Source of the DNA: Bacillota bacterium
Lineage (GTDB): Bacteria; Bacillota; UBA4882; UBA10575
Length of the DNA: 45,601 nucleotides
Direction: 5' to 3'
NCBI GenBank assembly: GCA_029782135.1
Contig: JAKOVI010000161.1
Span: 1-45,601, forward strand
The position numbers and the translations under genes are program-made. A model generated the notes under the pieces. The model saw nothing but the letters and a program-made list of their open reading frames with translations, was not told the DNA's origin and did not search any database. Position 1 is the stretch's first letter; the number at the start of each line of letters is the position of its first letter. This document shows, piece after piece, positions 35,556 to 43,847 of the stretch.

Positions 35556-36518
35556 TTAGAGTTGGTGGTTCTGGGGATCGTAAGGGACGTGGTCATCGGT
35601 GAGGACAGGGATCTCATTGAACCAGGCGTCCTCCAGATCCGCTTCCTCGATTAAAGTAGCGACAAAGTCCGGAACCTCTTCGGTGATCAGTTTCTGTTTG
35701 TAGCAAGCAGCAGCCTTACTTTGCCAGACCTTCCTATCCCATCTGTCCGGGGTTAAAGTTGCCACCAGGATGATATTCCGGACTGTGACGTCACTCTCGC
35801 CCGCCCAGCCCCCGACCGGAAAGAGATAGATCTGGGGAAAGACCGTACCGTAGGTCCGGACCATGGAGCGAAAGAACCGGCTGTGGGGACCGCTGAGGGC
35901 ACCGATGAGGTTGGCGACGACCACCCCGCCCGGGGAGAGGATTTTCCGGACGGCCCGGAGAAATTCAAAAGTGGTCAGGTGGCGAGGGATGGCACTGGCC
36001 GTAAAGGCATCGATGATCACCAAATCGTAAGGATTGGTGTGACCGGCGGCAATCGCCGGTCCGCTTTGTTCAACGAACAAACGCCCGTCGAGGATGCTGA
36101 TCTTGAGGCGTGGATCAGCGGGGAGGGCAAAATAGGTGCGGGCAATCTTAACGACTTCGGGATCGATCTCCACCGCATCCACTGTTGTTAACGAAGGATA
36201 ATCGTGAAGGAATTTCCGGATGGCCGAACCGCCGCCGAGCCCGATGAAGAGCGCTTTTGCCGGTTGGGGGCGGGCGACCACCCCTAAATGCAGGTAGGAA
36301 GTGTACGGAAAGACCATCCGTAAGGGATCATCCAAATCAAGCGCGCTTTGGTTGGAGTTTTTAAAACGTAAATAACGAAGATTCCCGTTTTGGATCACGG
36401 AGATCTGTTGATAAGGTGAGTTCCGCTCATAGAGGACTTTCTGGCCGGAGGCTTCACCAACGGGAGTGGAGGAGACCCAAATTAACCAGAAAAGGATGAT
36501 CAGAATGAGGATTAACAT
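35556..36518 (-). CDS. Spermidine-synthase-like protein with N-terminal membrane anchor
   Basis: 320 residues. An N-terminal hydrophobic helix (1-16) precedes a methyltransferase-like fold: YERNSPYQQISVIQNG, then FIGLGGGSAIRKF (about 90-102), DAVEIDPEVVKIA and DLVIIDAFTASAIP. The aminopropyltransferase active site of true SpeE (a YHE/D pair around DVIxxDxxDP) is replaced by DAFTASA, so polyamine synthesis is unlikely; such proteins are usually called fused or membrane-bound spermidine synthase homologues. AAGGAG is about 13 nt before the ATG, which is long. It is convergent with the acyltransferase. Confidence 0.75.
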   Translation of the reverse strand: MLILILIILFWLIWVSSTPVGEASGQKVLYERNSPYQQISVIQNGNLRYLRFKNSNQSALDLDDPLRMVFPYTSYLHLGVVARPQPAKALFIGLGGGSAIRKFLHDYPSLTTVDAVEIDPEVVKIARTYFALPADPRLKISILDGRLFVEQSGPAIAAGHTNPYDLVIIDAFTASAIPRHLTTFEFLRAVRKILSPGGVVVANLIGALSGPHSRFFRSMVRTYGTVFPQIYLFPVGGWAGESDVTVRNIILVATLTPDRWDRKVWQSKAAACYKQKLITEEVPDFVATLIEEADLEDAWFNEIPVLTDDHVPYDPQNHQL

Positions 36519-36634
36519 GACCCTAGCACTGCTCTCCTTACGAAAAATTCTCCTGCACCATTAAATATTTCGGTGGGGGAGCGGAAATCTCCTGTTTTTA
36601 AAAGGTTGGCCGGAAGGAGAATTTTTCCATCACG

Positions 36635-36656
36635 CTTGGATATACTAAAATCCAAG
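36635..36656 (+). promoter_or_regulatory. Dyad spanning a -10-like box before the small membrane protein
   Basis: CTTGGAT (36635-36641) and ATCCAAG (36650-36656) form a perfect 7-bp inverted repeat with an 8-nt spacer. TATACT (36641-36646) lies within it. No good -35 is present. It could be an operator over the promoter of the gene at 36678. Confidence 0.4.
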
Positions 36657-36677
36657 TAAGGTGATGGAGTGATCAAA

Positions 36678-36926
36678 ATGAGATGGTTATATAATGTCGA
36701 TTTATTCTTCTGGAACCTGCAGAAGATTTCTACTTTGATCATCGTCGGTTGGTTATTGCGCCTTTGGTGGCGGCGATCCCGCGGACAAATAGAGGCTTTC
36801 GTGGGCCAGTTGAAGGAGAAGGAGTTGTTCAGGCGGTTCGTAATGAAGCTGCGGACATACCGTTCCCGGATCCGGGGGCAGGTGGCGCTGGTTTTCGGGC
36901 GTATTAAAAACTTGACCAATAAGTAG
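36678..36926 (+). CDS. Small single-helix membrane protein (82 aa)
   Basis: 82 residues: MRWLYNVDLFFWNLQKIS, then a hydrophobic LIIVGWLLRLWW, then a long basic amphipathic region with many Arg and Lys. ATG 36678 is preferred because GGAG (36666-36669) is 8 nt upstream; GTG 36669 overlaps that SD. No family is recognised. A basic C-terminal half after one membrane helix suggests a cytoplasmic tail that touches lipid or nucleic acid. It lies upstream of murD with about 120 bp between, in the same direction. Confidence 0.6.
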   Translation: MRWLYNVDLFFWNLQKISTLIIVGWLLRLWWRRSRGQIEAFVGQLKEKELFRRFVMKLRTYRSRIRGQVALVFGRIKNLTNK

Positions 36927-37047
36927 GCGGTGGAAGCGGCCTTCCTTATAAAAGAATCTATTGTCAATTGGGTTGCTCTTGTAATAAGATAAATAGGAAT
37001 ACTTCCCCCGGGATCTTGGTCCGGGAGGGGAAGGAAGGTGTTTACTT

Positions 37048-38469
37048 CTGAAAAAGGGTGTAGCTGTCCTGGGGCTTGGGATCGAAAATTTAGCCTTGGC
37101 CGAGTATCTTGTCGAGCAAGGAGAAAAAGTGACGGTTTGTGACAACCGGAGCGCGGAAGAACTAGGTGAGCGGTACCAGAGGCTGGCCGCGCGGGGGATA
37201 GATTTCCGGCTGGGGGAGCGGAGCATGGAGCAACTTGACGACTTTGCCGTTCTCTATCGTTCTCCCGGTTTTCCTTTATTTCACCCTGCCATCACTCAAG
37301 CCCGGGCGAACGGTGTCAAAGTGACCAGCGCGATCCGGTTATTTCTGCAACTGTGTCCTTGCCCGGTGATTGGGGTGACCGGCACCAAGGGGAAAGGAAC
37401 CACGTCCACTTTGATCTGTCGGATGTTGGAACACAGCCAGCGTCAAAAAGGGGCCCGGGTTTATCTGGGCGGGAATATCGGAGTGGCGCCGTTTTCTTTC
37501 TATCCGTTGTTACAACCGGACGACCTGGTCGTTCTGGAGTTATCCAGTTTTCAGTTGGAGGATCTGGAGGAAAAGGTGGAGATTGCGGTCTTTACCAATA
37601 TTACCGAAGACCATCTGGCGCCGGCCGATCCGGTGAACCCAAATTACCATCCATCCCGTGAAGCTTACATTCAGGCGAAAGCGAATCTCCTACGGTATCA
37701 ATCTCCCACCGGGGTCGCGATTCTGAACCAGGATGACCGGACCTGCCGGGACCTGGTTTCCCTGGTGCGTGGCCGTTTGCTACTTTACGGCAGTGTCCAG
37801 CCGGCCGCCGGGGCGTGGTACGAGCGGTTGCCGGGTGGGGAGTACGGCGTATACTGGAATCTGACCGGGACGCCTGAATTGCTGATTACCAGCAAAGAGA
37901 TTAAGCTCCGGGGTGAACATAATCTTTTAAACATCGCAGCGGCAGCCTTGGCCAGTTTCACCGCCGGCGCCGGCCGGGACGCCATTATCCGGGCGATCAC
38001 CGAATATAAGGGACTGGAGCACCGTTTGGAATATGTGACGACGATCAACGGGGTGCAGTATTTTGATGATTCCTTTGCGACCTCACCTGAGCCAACGATT
38101 GTGGCCTTGCGGGCTTTTCAAGAACCCGTGATCCTGATCGCCGGCGGCGCCGATAAGGGGACGGATTATACCGGTTTAGCCGAGACCATTCTTCATAGCT
38201 CGGTGAAGGCTGTGGTTCTGATTGGAAAAATGGGACCGGTGATCGGGGCCGCGATCAGGCAGGCGGCGGAAAAGATGAAGTGCCGTCTCCCCATCCTGGT
38301 GGACGGGGGCAGTGATATGAAAACGATTGTCGCGCGGGCCAACCAGTATGCCACCCCCGGTGATGTGGTCCTGCTGTCGACGGCGTGTGCCAGTTTCGAT
38401 CTCTTCAAAAACTATAAAGAACGCGGCGCTCTTTTCAAGGAGCAGGTCCTGGCGCTCAAAGAGCTGTAA
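37048..38469 (+). CDS. murD: UDP-N-acetylmuramoylalanine--D-glutamate ligase
   Basis: About 473 residues; adds D-glutamate to UDP-MurNAc-L-Ala in cytoplasmic peptidoglycan synthesis. Conserved N-terminal Rossmann sequence (KKGVAVLGLGIENLALAEYL) extends upstream of the first TTG (37096), so that codon is internal. The only suitable start is CTG 37048, with GGAAGGTG about 8 nt upstream. The ATP loop is GVTGTKGKGTTSTLI, a GTKGKGTT variant of the usual GTNGKT/STT. ELSSFQLED, FTNITEDHLA and GLEHRLEYV are typical. No other mur/fts genes are adjacent, so this murD stands outside a division-cell-wall cluster. Confidence 0.88.
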   Translation: MKKGVAVLGLGIENLALAEYLVEQGEKVTVCDNRSAEELGERYQRLAARGIDFRLGERSMEQLDDFAVLYRSPGFPLFHPAITQARANGVKVTSAIRLFLQLCPCPVIGVTGTKGKGTTSTLICRMLEHSQRQKGARVYLGGNIGVAPFSFYPLLQPDDLVVLELSSFQLEDLEEKVEIAVFTNITEDHLAPADPVNPNYHPSREAYIQAKANLLRYQSPTGVAILNQDDRTCRDLVSLVRGRLLLYGSVQPAAGAWYERLPGGEYGVYWNLTGTPELLITSKEIKLRGEHNLLNIAAAALASFTAGAGRDAIIRAITEYKGLEHRLEYVTTINGVQYFDDSFATSPEPTIVALRAFQEPVILIAGGADKGTDYTGLAETILHSSVKAVVLIGKMGPVIGAAIRQAAEKMKCRLPILVDGGSDMKTIVARANQYATPGDVVLLSTACASFDLFKNYKERGALFKEQVLALKEL

Positions 38470-38480
38470 ACCGGATGCGC

Positions 38481-38500
38481 TTATCTGATTGAGCAGATAA
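38481..38500 (+). other. Hairpin after murD
   Basis: TTATCTG (38481-38487) and CAGATAA (38494-38500) pair perfectly around ATTGAG. No T tract follows, so it may be an operator or an mRNA end rather than a terminator. Confidence 0.4.
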
Positions 38501-38548
38501 CGATCTGTCTTGATTTCAATAATTACATGAATGAAAGTTGGAGAAGTA

Positions 38549-39691
38549 ATGGCTTATGATGTAACGTGTGTTATCCCCAGGTGGGGAAGGACCTTTGAAA
38601 ATGTGATGAAAAAGTTCGCAACGCTCTCGCCGGATAAAGTGGAGCTTGACCGGGTCAGAGCATTGGTGGCCACCGGGAAAGAGCACGCTTCCGCCGATCC
38701 GGCTGTGGCCAAACGGCATCTGGACAGGCTCGACTGTCCCTATCTTACCCTGGCGCCGGACCGTAAACGGGCGGAACGCTGTTACCGGGTCGCTTTTTTA
38801 GGGATGGAGATCAGAGTTGACGATCTGGTTGTCCGCCTGGAGGGAGATGAACCGCATAACGGCTCATCCCTGATCAGGCTGGATGAAGTTGATCTGACCG
38901 TCGTCGGGATGGATGAACTTCTCTCCATGAATCAGCACTTTCTGCGCCGTCCGGAACTGGTCCGCAAATGGGGGATGTATAACTACAATATTGATAAGGA
39001 TACCGACCTCCGGATTGCCGGTTCAGCGAATCTTAAATCCTTTAATCGCATCGCCGGACGGGAGATCACGGATTTTGTCGGGTTTTTTCTGATCGCCAAC
39101 CGGGAGACGGTCGATTACAACCTCGGTTACGAAAAATTAATCCGGCACGGTGTTCCGATCTTTGTCAAGGGACGCTATGAAGGGCTGGTGCATACGCTGC
39201 TCCCCGGCTCGAAGACCGTTCCCGTCGAGAACGTCGAGGATGCGGTTTTGGCCCATAAAGGGGGTGTGGGGATTGAGATTATCCAGTCCGGGACGACGAT
39301 CAAAGAGAAAGGGTTAACGGTTTACGGTCCCCCTCTCTTCCTTTCGGAAAGCCTTTATGTTGCGGACTACCGCCGTTACCTCAAGAATGAAAAGCTCCGC
39401 CGCTTGCTTGCTTATCTTAAGCCTTTGGGTTACTTTGACCGGGAGCACATTTTAAACTATGTTGCCTGGTTTAAAGCCTTGGCCGCCAACTTACAAGACA
39501 GCTGGATCAATAAACCTCTGCCCGGTGAGATCTTCTGTACCTTGGATGAGATGAAAAACGGCTTGCGGCCATACCGGCTGCGCACCAGGGGATGGGTGCC
39601 TTCGGATGATTACAAGGTGGATGAAGCCGTGGCGTTGGTCTTAAAAAGTCTGGCCTTGATCGAAAAAGAATATGAAAAACCCCAGGTTTAA
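38549..39691 (+). CDS. HisG-like protein (ATP phosphoribosyltransferase fold), function unknown
   Basis: A 380-residue protein. VIPRWGRTFENVMKKF near the N-terminus recalls the HisG start, DLTVVGMDELL its VGxD motif, and IEIIQSGTTIKEKGL (G248-T249-T250) the PRPP-binding loop of ATP phosphoribosyltransferase. The protein is longer than either HisG form (about 210 or 290) and has an extra C-terminal region (about 300-380) that is not an obvious ACT-like regulatory domain. There are no other his genes nearby. A related PRPP-dependent or ligand-binding role is possible. ATG 38549 is used, with GGAG 5 nt upstream, over ATG 38531. A terminator covers the stop. Confidence 0.45.
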   Translation: MAYDVTCVIPRWGRTFENVMKKFATLSPDKVELDRVRALVATGKEHASADPAVAKRHLDRLDCPYLTLAPDRKRAERCYRVAFLGMEIRVDDLVVRLEGDEPHNGSSLIRLDEVDLTVVGMDELLSMNQHFLRRPELVRKWGMYNYNIDKDTDLRIAGSANLKSFNRIAGREITDFVGFFLIANRETVDYNLGYEKLIRHGVPIFVKGRYEGLVHTLLPGSKTVPVENVEDAVLAHKGGVGIEIIQSGTTIKEKGLTVYGPPLFLSESLYVADYRRYLKNEKLRRLLAYLKPLGYFDREHILNYVAWFKALAANLQDSWINKPLPGEIFCTLDEMKNGLRPYRLRTRGWVPSDDYKVDEAVALVLKSLALIEKEYEKPQV

Positions 39692-39707
39692 AACCCGGGG
39701 TTTTTTT
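39675..39707 (+). terminator. Intrinsic terminator over the stop of the HisG-like gene
   Basis: AAAAACCCC (39675-39683) pairs with GGGGTTTTT (39697-39705), with GGTT/AACC inside and T 39701-39707 following. The TAA stop is in the apical loop. Confidence 0.85.
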
Positions 39708-39748
39708 GCCGGATGGTTAGGGCGTTCAGGAGACAGGGCATTTGAGGG

Positions 39749-41059
39749 TTAATCCACGAACGCGTAATAAATCCGGCGTACGGCTTCTTCGAAATCCTTG
39801 TTTTCAACGCCGATGATAATATTGATCTCGCTGGATCCTTGGTCAATCATACGGACGTTAATTTCGGAGAGGGCGGAAAAAAGCCGGCCAGCGATCCCCG
39901 GGGTATAAGCCATTCCCAGGCCGACGGTGGTAATCAGCGCAATATCATGGACAACCTCGATCGAATCCGGCTGGCAGTCCCGTTTAATCTCGGCCAAGAC
40001 TTTATCCAGTTTCTTATTGAGCTGCGTATCGGCGATCACGAGAGAAATCGTGTCGATCCCGGACGGCATGTGATCAAAGGAGATACCGTTATTTTCGATG
40101 ACGGAGAGCAGCCGGCGGCCAAACCCCAGTTCCGAATGCATCAGGTTTTTCTCAACGGTAATAATGGTAAAACCTTTCCGGCCGGCGATCCCGGTGATCG
40201 AACCCGGTTTTTTTGGTCCGCCGTTGTCCCCGACAATTAAAGTCCCCGGGTCATCCGGGCGGTTCGTATTTTTGATCTGGATCGGGATCTTGGCTTCGCG
40301 GACGGGAAAGATTGCTTCGTCGTGCAAGACCGTAGCCCCCATATAGGCCAATTCACGGAGTTCGCGGTAGGTCAACTGTTCAATCGGTTTCGGATTTGTA
40401 ACGATGCGGGGATCGGCCATCATAAAACCGGAAACATCGGTCCAGTTCTCATAAAGATCAGCCTGCACCCCCCTGGCGATCAGCGCACCGGTGATATCGG
40501 AGCCGCCACGGGAGAAAGTTTGTACCTGGCCGTCGGGTCGCGCACCATAAAAACCGGGAATGACCACATTCGTTTTCCTGGTCAACGCATTGTTAATTGT
40601 GCTTTGGGTCTTTTCGATCGCCAAATTCCCCTGCGTATCGAAGAAGATTAAGCTTGTCGGATCGACGAACTCAAAACCGAGATAGGCGGCGAGGATTAAC
40701 CCGTTAAGATATTCGCCGCGGCTTGCGGTGTAATCAGCAGATGCCCCGGCGGCAATCCGGTTTCTGATCTCTTCAAGCGCCGGCGTCAAATCCAGATTTA
40801 GGCCCAAATCTCTGATGATTCCTAAATAACGGCCGGCAATTAATGAAAAAATATCCTCGAATGGGTGTCCCTGTTGTGCAAGGTCATGACACTGGTAGAG
40901 GAGATCGGTGATTTTGTGATCCTGGGGATGACGTTTACCCGGAGCGGAGGGTACGATGTAGCGACGGCTCCGGTCGGCCTCTATGATTGCGCGGACTTTG
41001 CGAAACTGTTCAGCATCGGCCAGAGAAGTTCCCCCAAATTTGGCGACTTTGATACTCAT
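39749..41059 (-). CDS. Aspartate kinase
   Basis: A 436-residue monofunctional aspartokinase, catalysing the first step from aspartate to lysine, threonine, methionine and diaminopimelate. KVAKFGGTSLA is the kinase N-terminus; FSRGGSDITGALIA and YENWTDVSGFMMADPR bind substrates. Two ACT domains fill the last 140 residues (FTIITVEKNLMHSELGFG and ALITTVGLGMAYTPGIAGRL), so feedback inhibition is expected. ATG 41059 has AAGGAGG 5 nt upstream; a more upstream ATG (41101) adds 14 nonconserved residues. The leader is too short for a lysine riboswitch. Confidence 0.93.
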   Translation of the reverse strand: MSIKVAKFGGTSLADAEQFRKVRAIIEADRSRRYIVPSAPGKRHPQDHKITDLLYQCHDLAQQGHPFEDIFSLIAGRYLGIIRDLGLNLDLTPALEEIRNRIAAGASADYTASRGEYLNGLILAAYLGFEFVDPTSLIFFDTQGNLAIEKTQSTINNALTRKTNVVIPGFYGARPDGQVQTFSRGGSDITGALIARGVQADLYENWTDVSGFMMADPRIVTNPKPIEQLTYRELRELAYMGATVLHDEAIFPVREAKIPIQIKNTNRPDDPGTLIVGDNGGPKKPGSITGIAGRKGFTIITVEKNLMHSELGFGRRLLSVIENNGISFDHMPSGIDTISLVIADTQLNKKLDKVLAEIKRDCQPDSIEVVHDIALITTVGLGMAYTPGIAGRLFSALSEINVRMIDQGSSEINIIIGVENKDFEEAVRRIYYAFVD

Positions 41060-41079
41060 TGGGTTCCTCCTTTTGGTGG

Positions 41080-41160
41080 GTAAATGCAATATATATCCCA
41101 AATTTATTATCCATTTACTTGCAATCGCCTTTAACCGTAACTATTTTTTAATGATAAAAT
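41080..41160. promoter_or_regulatory. Divergent control region between aspartate kinase and the DUF445 gene
   Basis: An inverted repeat GTAAATG (41080-41086) / CATTTAC (41112-41118) lies in an AT-rich stretch upstream of aspartate kinase. On the plus strand an extended -10, TGATAAAAT (41152-41160), precedes the DUF445 gene, with weak TTAACC (41131-41136) 18 bp upstream of the hexamer. Confidence 0.45.
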
Positions 41161-41182
41161 TTCGTTAGGAGGTGACGGAAAG

Positions 41183-42391
41183 ATGATCGCCAAACCGAAA
41201 GAGCCTTCCCGCTTGGCGGCGCCGGAAGACCCGGCGGTTTTCAATGACTTCTCTGCCGGACGTTTCCTCGAAAAGTGGGGAAGGAGGGTGGCAACTGATT
41301 TCCGGACCAGGCTCCGGCAAGACTCTGGACCCGGAACCAAGGAAGAGGCTTTCGTCAAGTCCGGAAAAACACCGTTCTCGTTACGCCTTGCCTTTATCTT
41401 AAATCTGCTGAATTATCCCTTGTTTTTCCTCGGGATCGTCCTGGCGCTCTGGATGGTGGCGGAACTGATTCTCCGGCTGATGTTGCCGGAGGATTCATGG
41501 CAAACCATCCAAGCTTATAGCGCCCCCGTCATCTCCGTTCTCGGTCCGGCGGCGGTCGGTTACTGGACTAACTGGTTGGCGATCAAAATGCTTTTTCATC
41601 CCCGCCGGCCCAATGCCGTTTGGCAAGGGTTGATCCATGCACGGCGGGAGGCGCTCGTAGCGAGCATGGCCAGCGGAATCATCTCATCTTTAATCTCTCC
41701 GGAAATCGTCGAACTTTACCTCCGCGAAGAAGGAATCTGCGGGAAACTCACCAGCAGTCTCTCCCGGACGCTCGCTGAAGTCTTTCAAGAAACGGAGTTC
41801 CGGACGGAATTAAAAGCAGCCTTATTTGAGCTGGTTGACCGGTTGGTGAACAACGACGAAACCCGGGCTGCGGTGGATCAGTTTCTGGTGCGGGCGATTG
41901 CGGAGTGGCGAGGGAGGAGCTTCGGGGAGAAGATGATCGAGTGGACGAAAGAGTTTTGGGGGGAGGCCGTACGGAAAGAAGCCCTTGCCTTTTTGCCGGA
42001 GATTCCAAAGGTCGTTGAAACAGTCTTTCCCCGGCTCGAGGCCCACCTCCAAACGCTTCCGCAAACAATCGAGGAAAGTGGAGCAGTCCTTGAACCCTTG
42101 GTTGCCGGAGCGATCGTCGACGGATTACGCAGTCTTGATTTGGAAGCGGTGATCCGCGGGCAACTGGGGAAACTGGATGCGGCCGCTTTGGAAAAACTCT
42201 TGACCTCCAATGTCTCCGCCGAGTTGGTTTTCATCCAGACATCCGGCGGGATCTTCGGTTTTTTGGTCGGACTGGCGATCATTTACCGGCCCCTGCGTTT
42301 ACTTTTGATCGCCGGAGGCTTCTTGCTATGGGGCCTTTATCAACTTACGGTTGAAAGAAAGGAAGCGGGCAAAACACGTGAACGGACTTAA
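41183..42391 (+). CDS. DUF445 family membrane protein
   Basis: 402 residues. The signature GYWTNWLAIKMLFHPRRP lies after two N-terminal membrane helices (about 68-130). A long helical soluble region (about 150-350) and a C-terminal helix pair (GIFGFLVGLAIIYRPLRLLLIAGGF) complete the family pattern, also seen in B. subtilis YheB. The first 60 residues are an extra polar extension. The function is unknown. GGAGGTGA (41168-41175) precedes the ATG. It is divergent from aspartate kinase. Confidence 0.85.
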   Translation: MIAKPKEPSRLAAPEDPAVFNDFSAGRFLEKWGRRVATDFRTRLRQDSGPGTKEEAFVKSGKTPFSLRLAFILNLLNYPLFFLGIVLALWMVAELILRLMLPEDSWQTIQAYSAPVISVLGPAAVGYWTNWLAIKMLFHPRRPNAVWQGLIHARREALVASMASGIISSLISPEIVELYLREEGICGKLTSSLSRTLAEVFQETEFRTELKAALFELVDRLVNNDETRAAVDQFLVRAIAEWRGRSFGEKMIEWTKEFWGEAVRKEALAFLPEIPKVVETVFPRLEAHLQTLPQTIEESGAVLEPLVAGAIVDGLRSLDLEAVIRGQLGKLDAAALEKLLTSNVSAELVFIQTSGGIFGFLVGLAIIYRPLRLLLIAGGFLLWGLYQLTVERKEAGKTRERT

Positions 42392-42397
42392 AAAGGC

Positions 42398-42426
42398 AAA
42401 AATGAAAAGACCGGCGAAAGCCGGTC
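42398..42426 (-). terminator. Intrinsic terminator of the aminotransferase gene
   Basis: On the minus strand GACCGGC-TTTC-GCCGGTC (42426-42409) is followed by TTTTCATTTTT. The stem overlaps the TGA stop of the aminotransferase. On the plus strand no T tract follows, so it acts in one direction. Confidence 0.85.
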
Positions 42427-43750
42427 ATCCAGTTTTGGCGGTTTGCACCGAGGACAAAGTAATGGTTTCGGCAGCCCGGTCCATGAGGATCTTTTCAATA
42501 CTGGCGAGTTGCACGCAGAGTGAAAACAGTTCCATGGCTGTTTTTAACTCGTGAAGCGGGGGATAGGTAGGGGCAATGCGAATATTTTGGTCGAGTGGAT
42601 CATAACCGTATGGGAAAGTCGCCCCCGCTTTGGTAAAGATGACGCCGGCTTCGGCGGCCAGCTGGACCACTTTCTTGGCACAACCTTCCAGGGTGTTCAG
42701 GCTAATGAAATACCCACCCCTTGGCTTGGTCCACGTCGCGATCTTTTTATCCCCCAATTCGCGCTGGAGGATATCCTGGACCAATTGAAATTTCGGGCGC
42801 AGGATCGCGGCGTGTTTTTTCATATGGGCATGGATGTTTTCGAGATCTTTAAAGAAACGGACATGGCATAATTGGTTTAATTTATTCGGACCGATCGTTT
42901 GCAGGGACATTAATCTGGCCAGCCGGCGGATATTCTTCACACTGGAGGCAACCATCGCCACGCCGGCGCCGGCATAAGAGATCTTGGAAGTGGAACTGAA
43001 AATATAAACACGGTCCGGGTTGTTCGCCTCCCGGCAAACCTCGAGGATATTGAGGAGACGGTCCGGTTGGTCGGTTAAATGATGGAGAGCATAGGCATTA
43101 TCCCAGAAGATCCGGAAATCCGTGGCTTTGGTTTTCATGGTCGCCAGGCGGGTGACCACTTCGTCGGAGTAGGTGACACCGGTGGGATTGCTGTACATCG
43201 GCACACACCAGATCCCCTTAATGCTTGGGTCGTGTGCGACCAATTCTTCTATCTGGTCGATCGCCGGCCCGTCATCCCGCATGGGGACCGGAATCATTTC
43301 GATCTTAAACAGTTCACACAAGGCAAAATGACGGTCGTAACCAGGGCAGGGACAGAGAAACTTCACCGGCCCCTCTCCCCAGGGGCGTTCCTGGTCATCA
43401 ACCCCGAAGAGCATGGCACGGGCAATCAGGTCATGCATCAACGCCAGGCTCGAGTTGCCGCTGACAATAATCTCCTCCGGCTGGACCCCCAAACAGGAGG
43501 CAAAGAGCCGGCGGGCTTCCGGTAACCCTTCAACCCCGCCGTAATTCCGGCAGTCGGTTCCATCTTCCGCCAGATAATCTCCATTAAGACAGGAGAGTAA
43601 CCCGTCGGTAAGGTCCAATTGTTCCGGACAAGGCTTGCCACGGGACATATCAAGTTTTAAGTTTTTCTGCTTAAATCCTTCGTATTCGAGGAGCAGTTTT
43701 CTGTGGAGACTCCTCAGGGTATCGGAGTCGTAAGTTGTAAAGCCGGCCAT
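42425..43750 (-). CDS. Class I PLP-dependent aminotransferase, aspartate aminotransferase Ic type
   Basis: A 441-residue transaminase. LDMSRGKPCPEQLDL binds the substrate carboxylate, VPMYSNPTGVTY is the class I motif, FWDNAYALHHL holds the PLP-contacting Asp and Tyr, and SSTSKISYAGAGVA has the Schiff-base Lys. The GKPCPEQLDL start is typical of the subgroup Ic enzymes that convert aspartate and 2-oxoglutarate to oxaloacetate and glutamate. AGGGGGAT is 5-7 nt upstream of the ATG at 43750. Aspartate kinase lies 1.4 kb away, so aspartate metabolism clusters loosely here. Confidence 0.92.
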   Translation of the reverse strand: MAGFTTYDSDTLRSLHRKLLLEYEGFKQKNLKLDMSRGKPCPEQLDLTDGLLSCLNGDYLAEDGTDCRNYGGVEGLPEARRLFASCLGVQPEEIIVSGNSSLALMHDLIARAMLFGVDDQERPWGEGPVKFLCPCPGYDRHFALCELFKIEMIPVPMRDDGPAIDQIEELVAHDPSIKGIWCVPMYSNPTGVTYSDEVVTRLATMKTKATDFRIFWDNAYALHHLTDQPDRLLNILEVCREANNPDRVYIFSSTSKISYAGAGVAMVASSVKNIRRLARLMSLQTIGPNKLNQLCHVRFFKDLENIHAHMKKHAAILRPKFQLVQDILQRELGDKKIATWTKPRGGYFISLNTLEGCAKKVVQLAAEAGVIFTKAGATFPYGYDPLDQNIRIAPTYPPLHELKTAMELFSLCVQLASIEKILMDRAAETITLSSVQTAKTG

Positions 43751-43782
43751 GAAAATCCCCCTGAACAGATTGTGATATCGTT

Positions 43783-43820
43783 ATTATACTCATTATAAGA
43801 AAGGCGGGAGTAAAAAGCAA
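43783..43820 (-). promoter_or_regulatory. Promoter of the aminotransferase gene
   Basis: On the minus strand TTGCTT (43820-43815), 17 bp, TATAAT (43797-43792). A second TATAAT (43788-43783) follows 3 bp later. Transcription would begin about 35-40 nt before the ATG. Confidence 0.75.
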
Positions 43821-43833
43821 CAAAGCCTGAAAA

Positions 43834-43847
43834 GTATACATGTATAC
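43834..43847. promoter_or_regulatory. 14-bp palindrome GTATACATGTATAC (candidate operator)
   Basis: A perfect palindrome about 13 bp upstream of the -35 of the aminotransferase promoter and 240 bp upstream of exbB. The form resembles operators of GntR-type regulators, but no regulator of that family is in the window. The 43751-44086 interval also has a GGGGA/TCCCC hairpin (43867-43886). A TTGACA (44003-44008) before exbB has no properly spaced -10. Confidence 0.5.

Noticed and set aside
36512-36967. 151-codon minus-strand frame
   Set aside because: It covers promoter-like sequence and lies antisense to the small membrane protein, which has an SD; composition is unlike a real protein.
41060-41182. 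Lysine riboswitch before aspartate kinase
   Set aside because: The intergenic space of about 120 bp is shared with a divergent gene and is too short and AT-rich for the roughly 170-nt L box.
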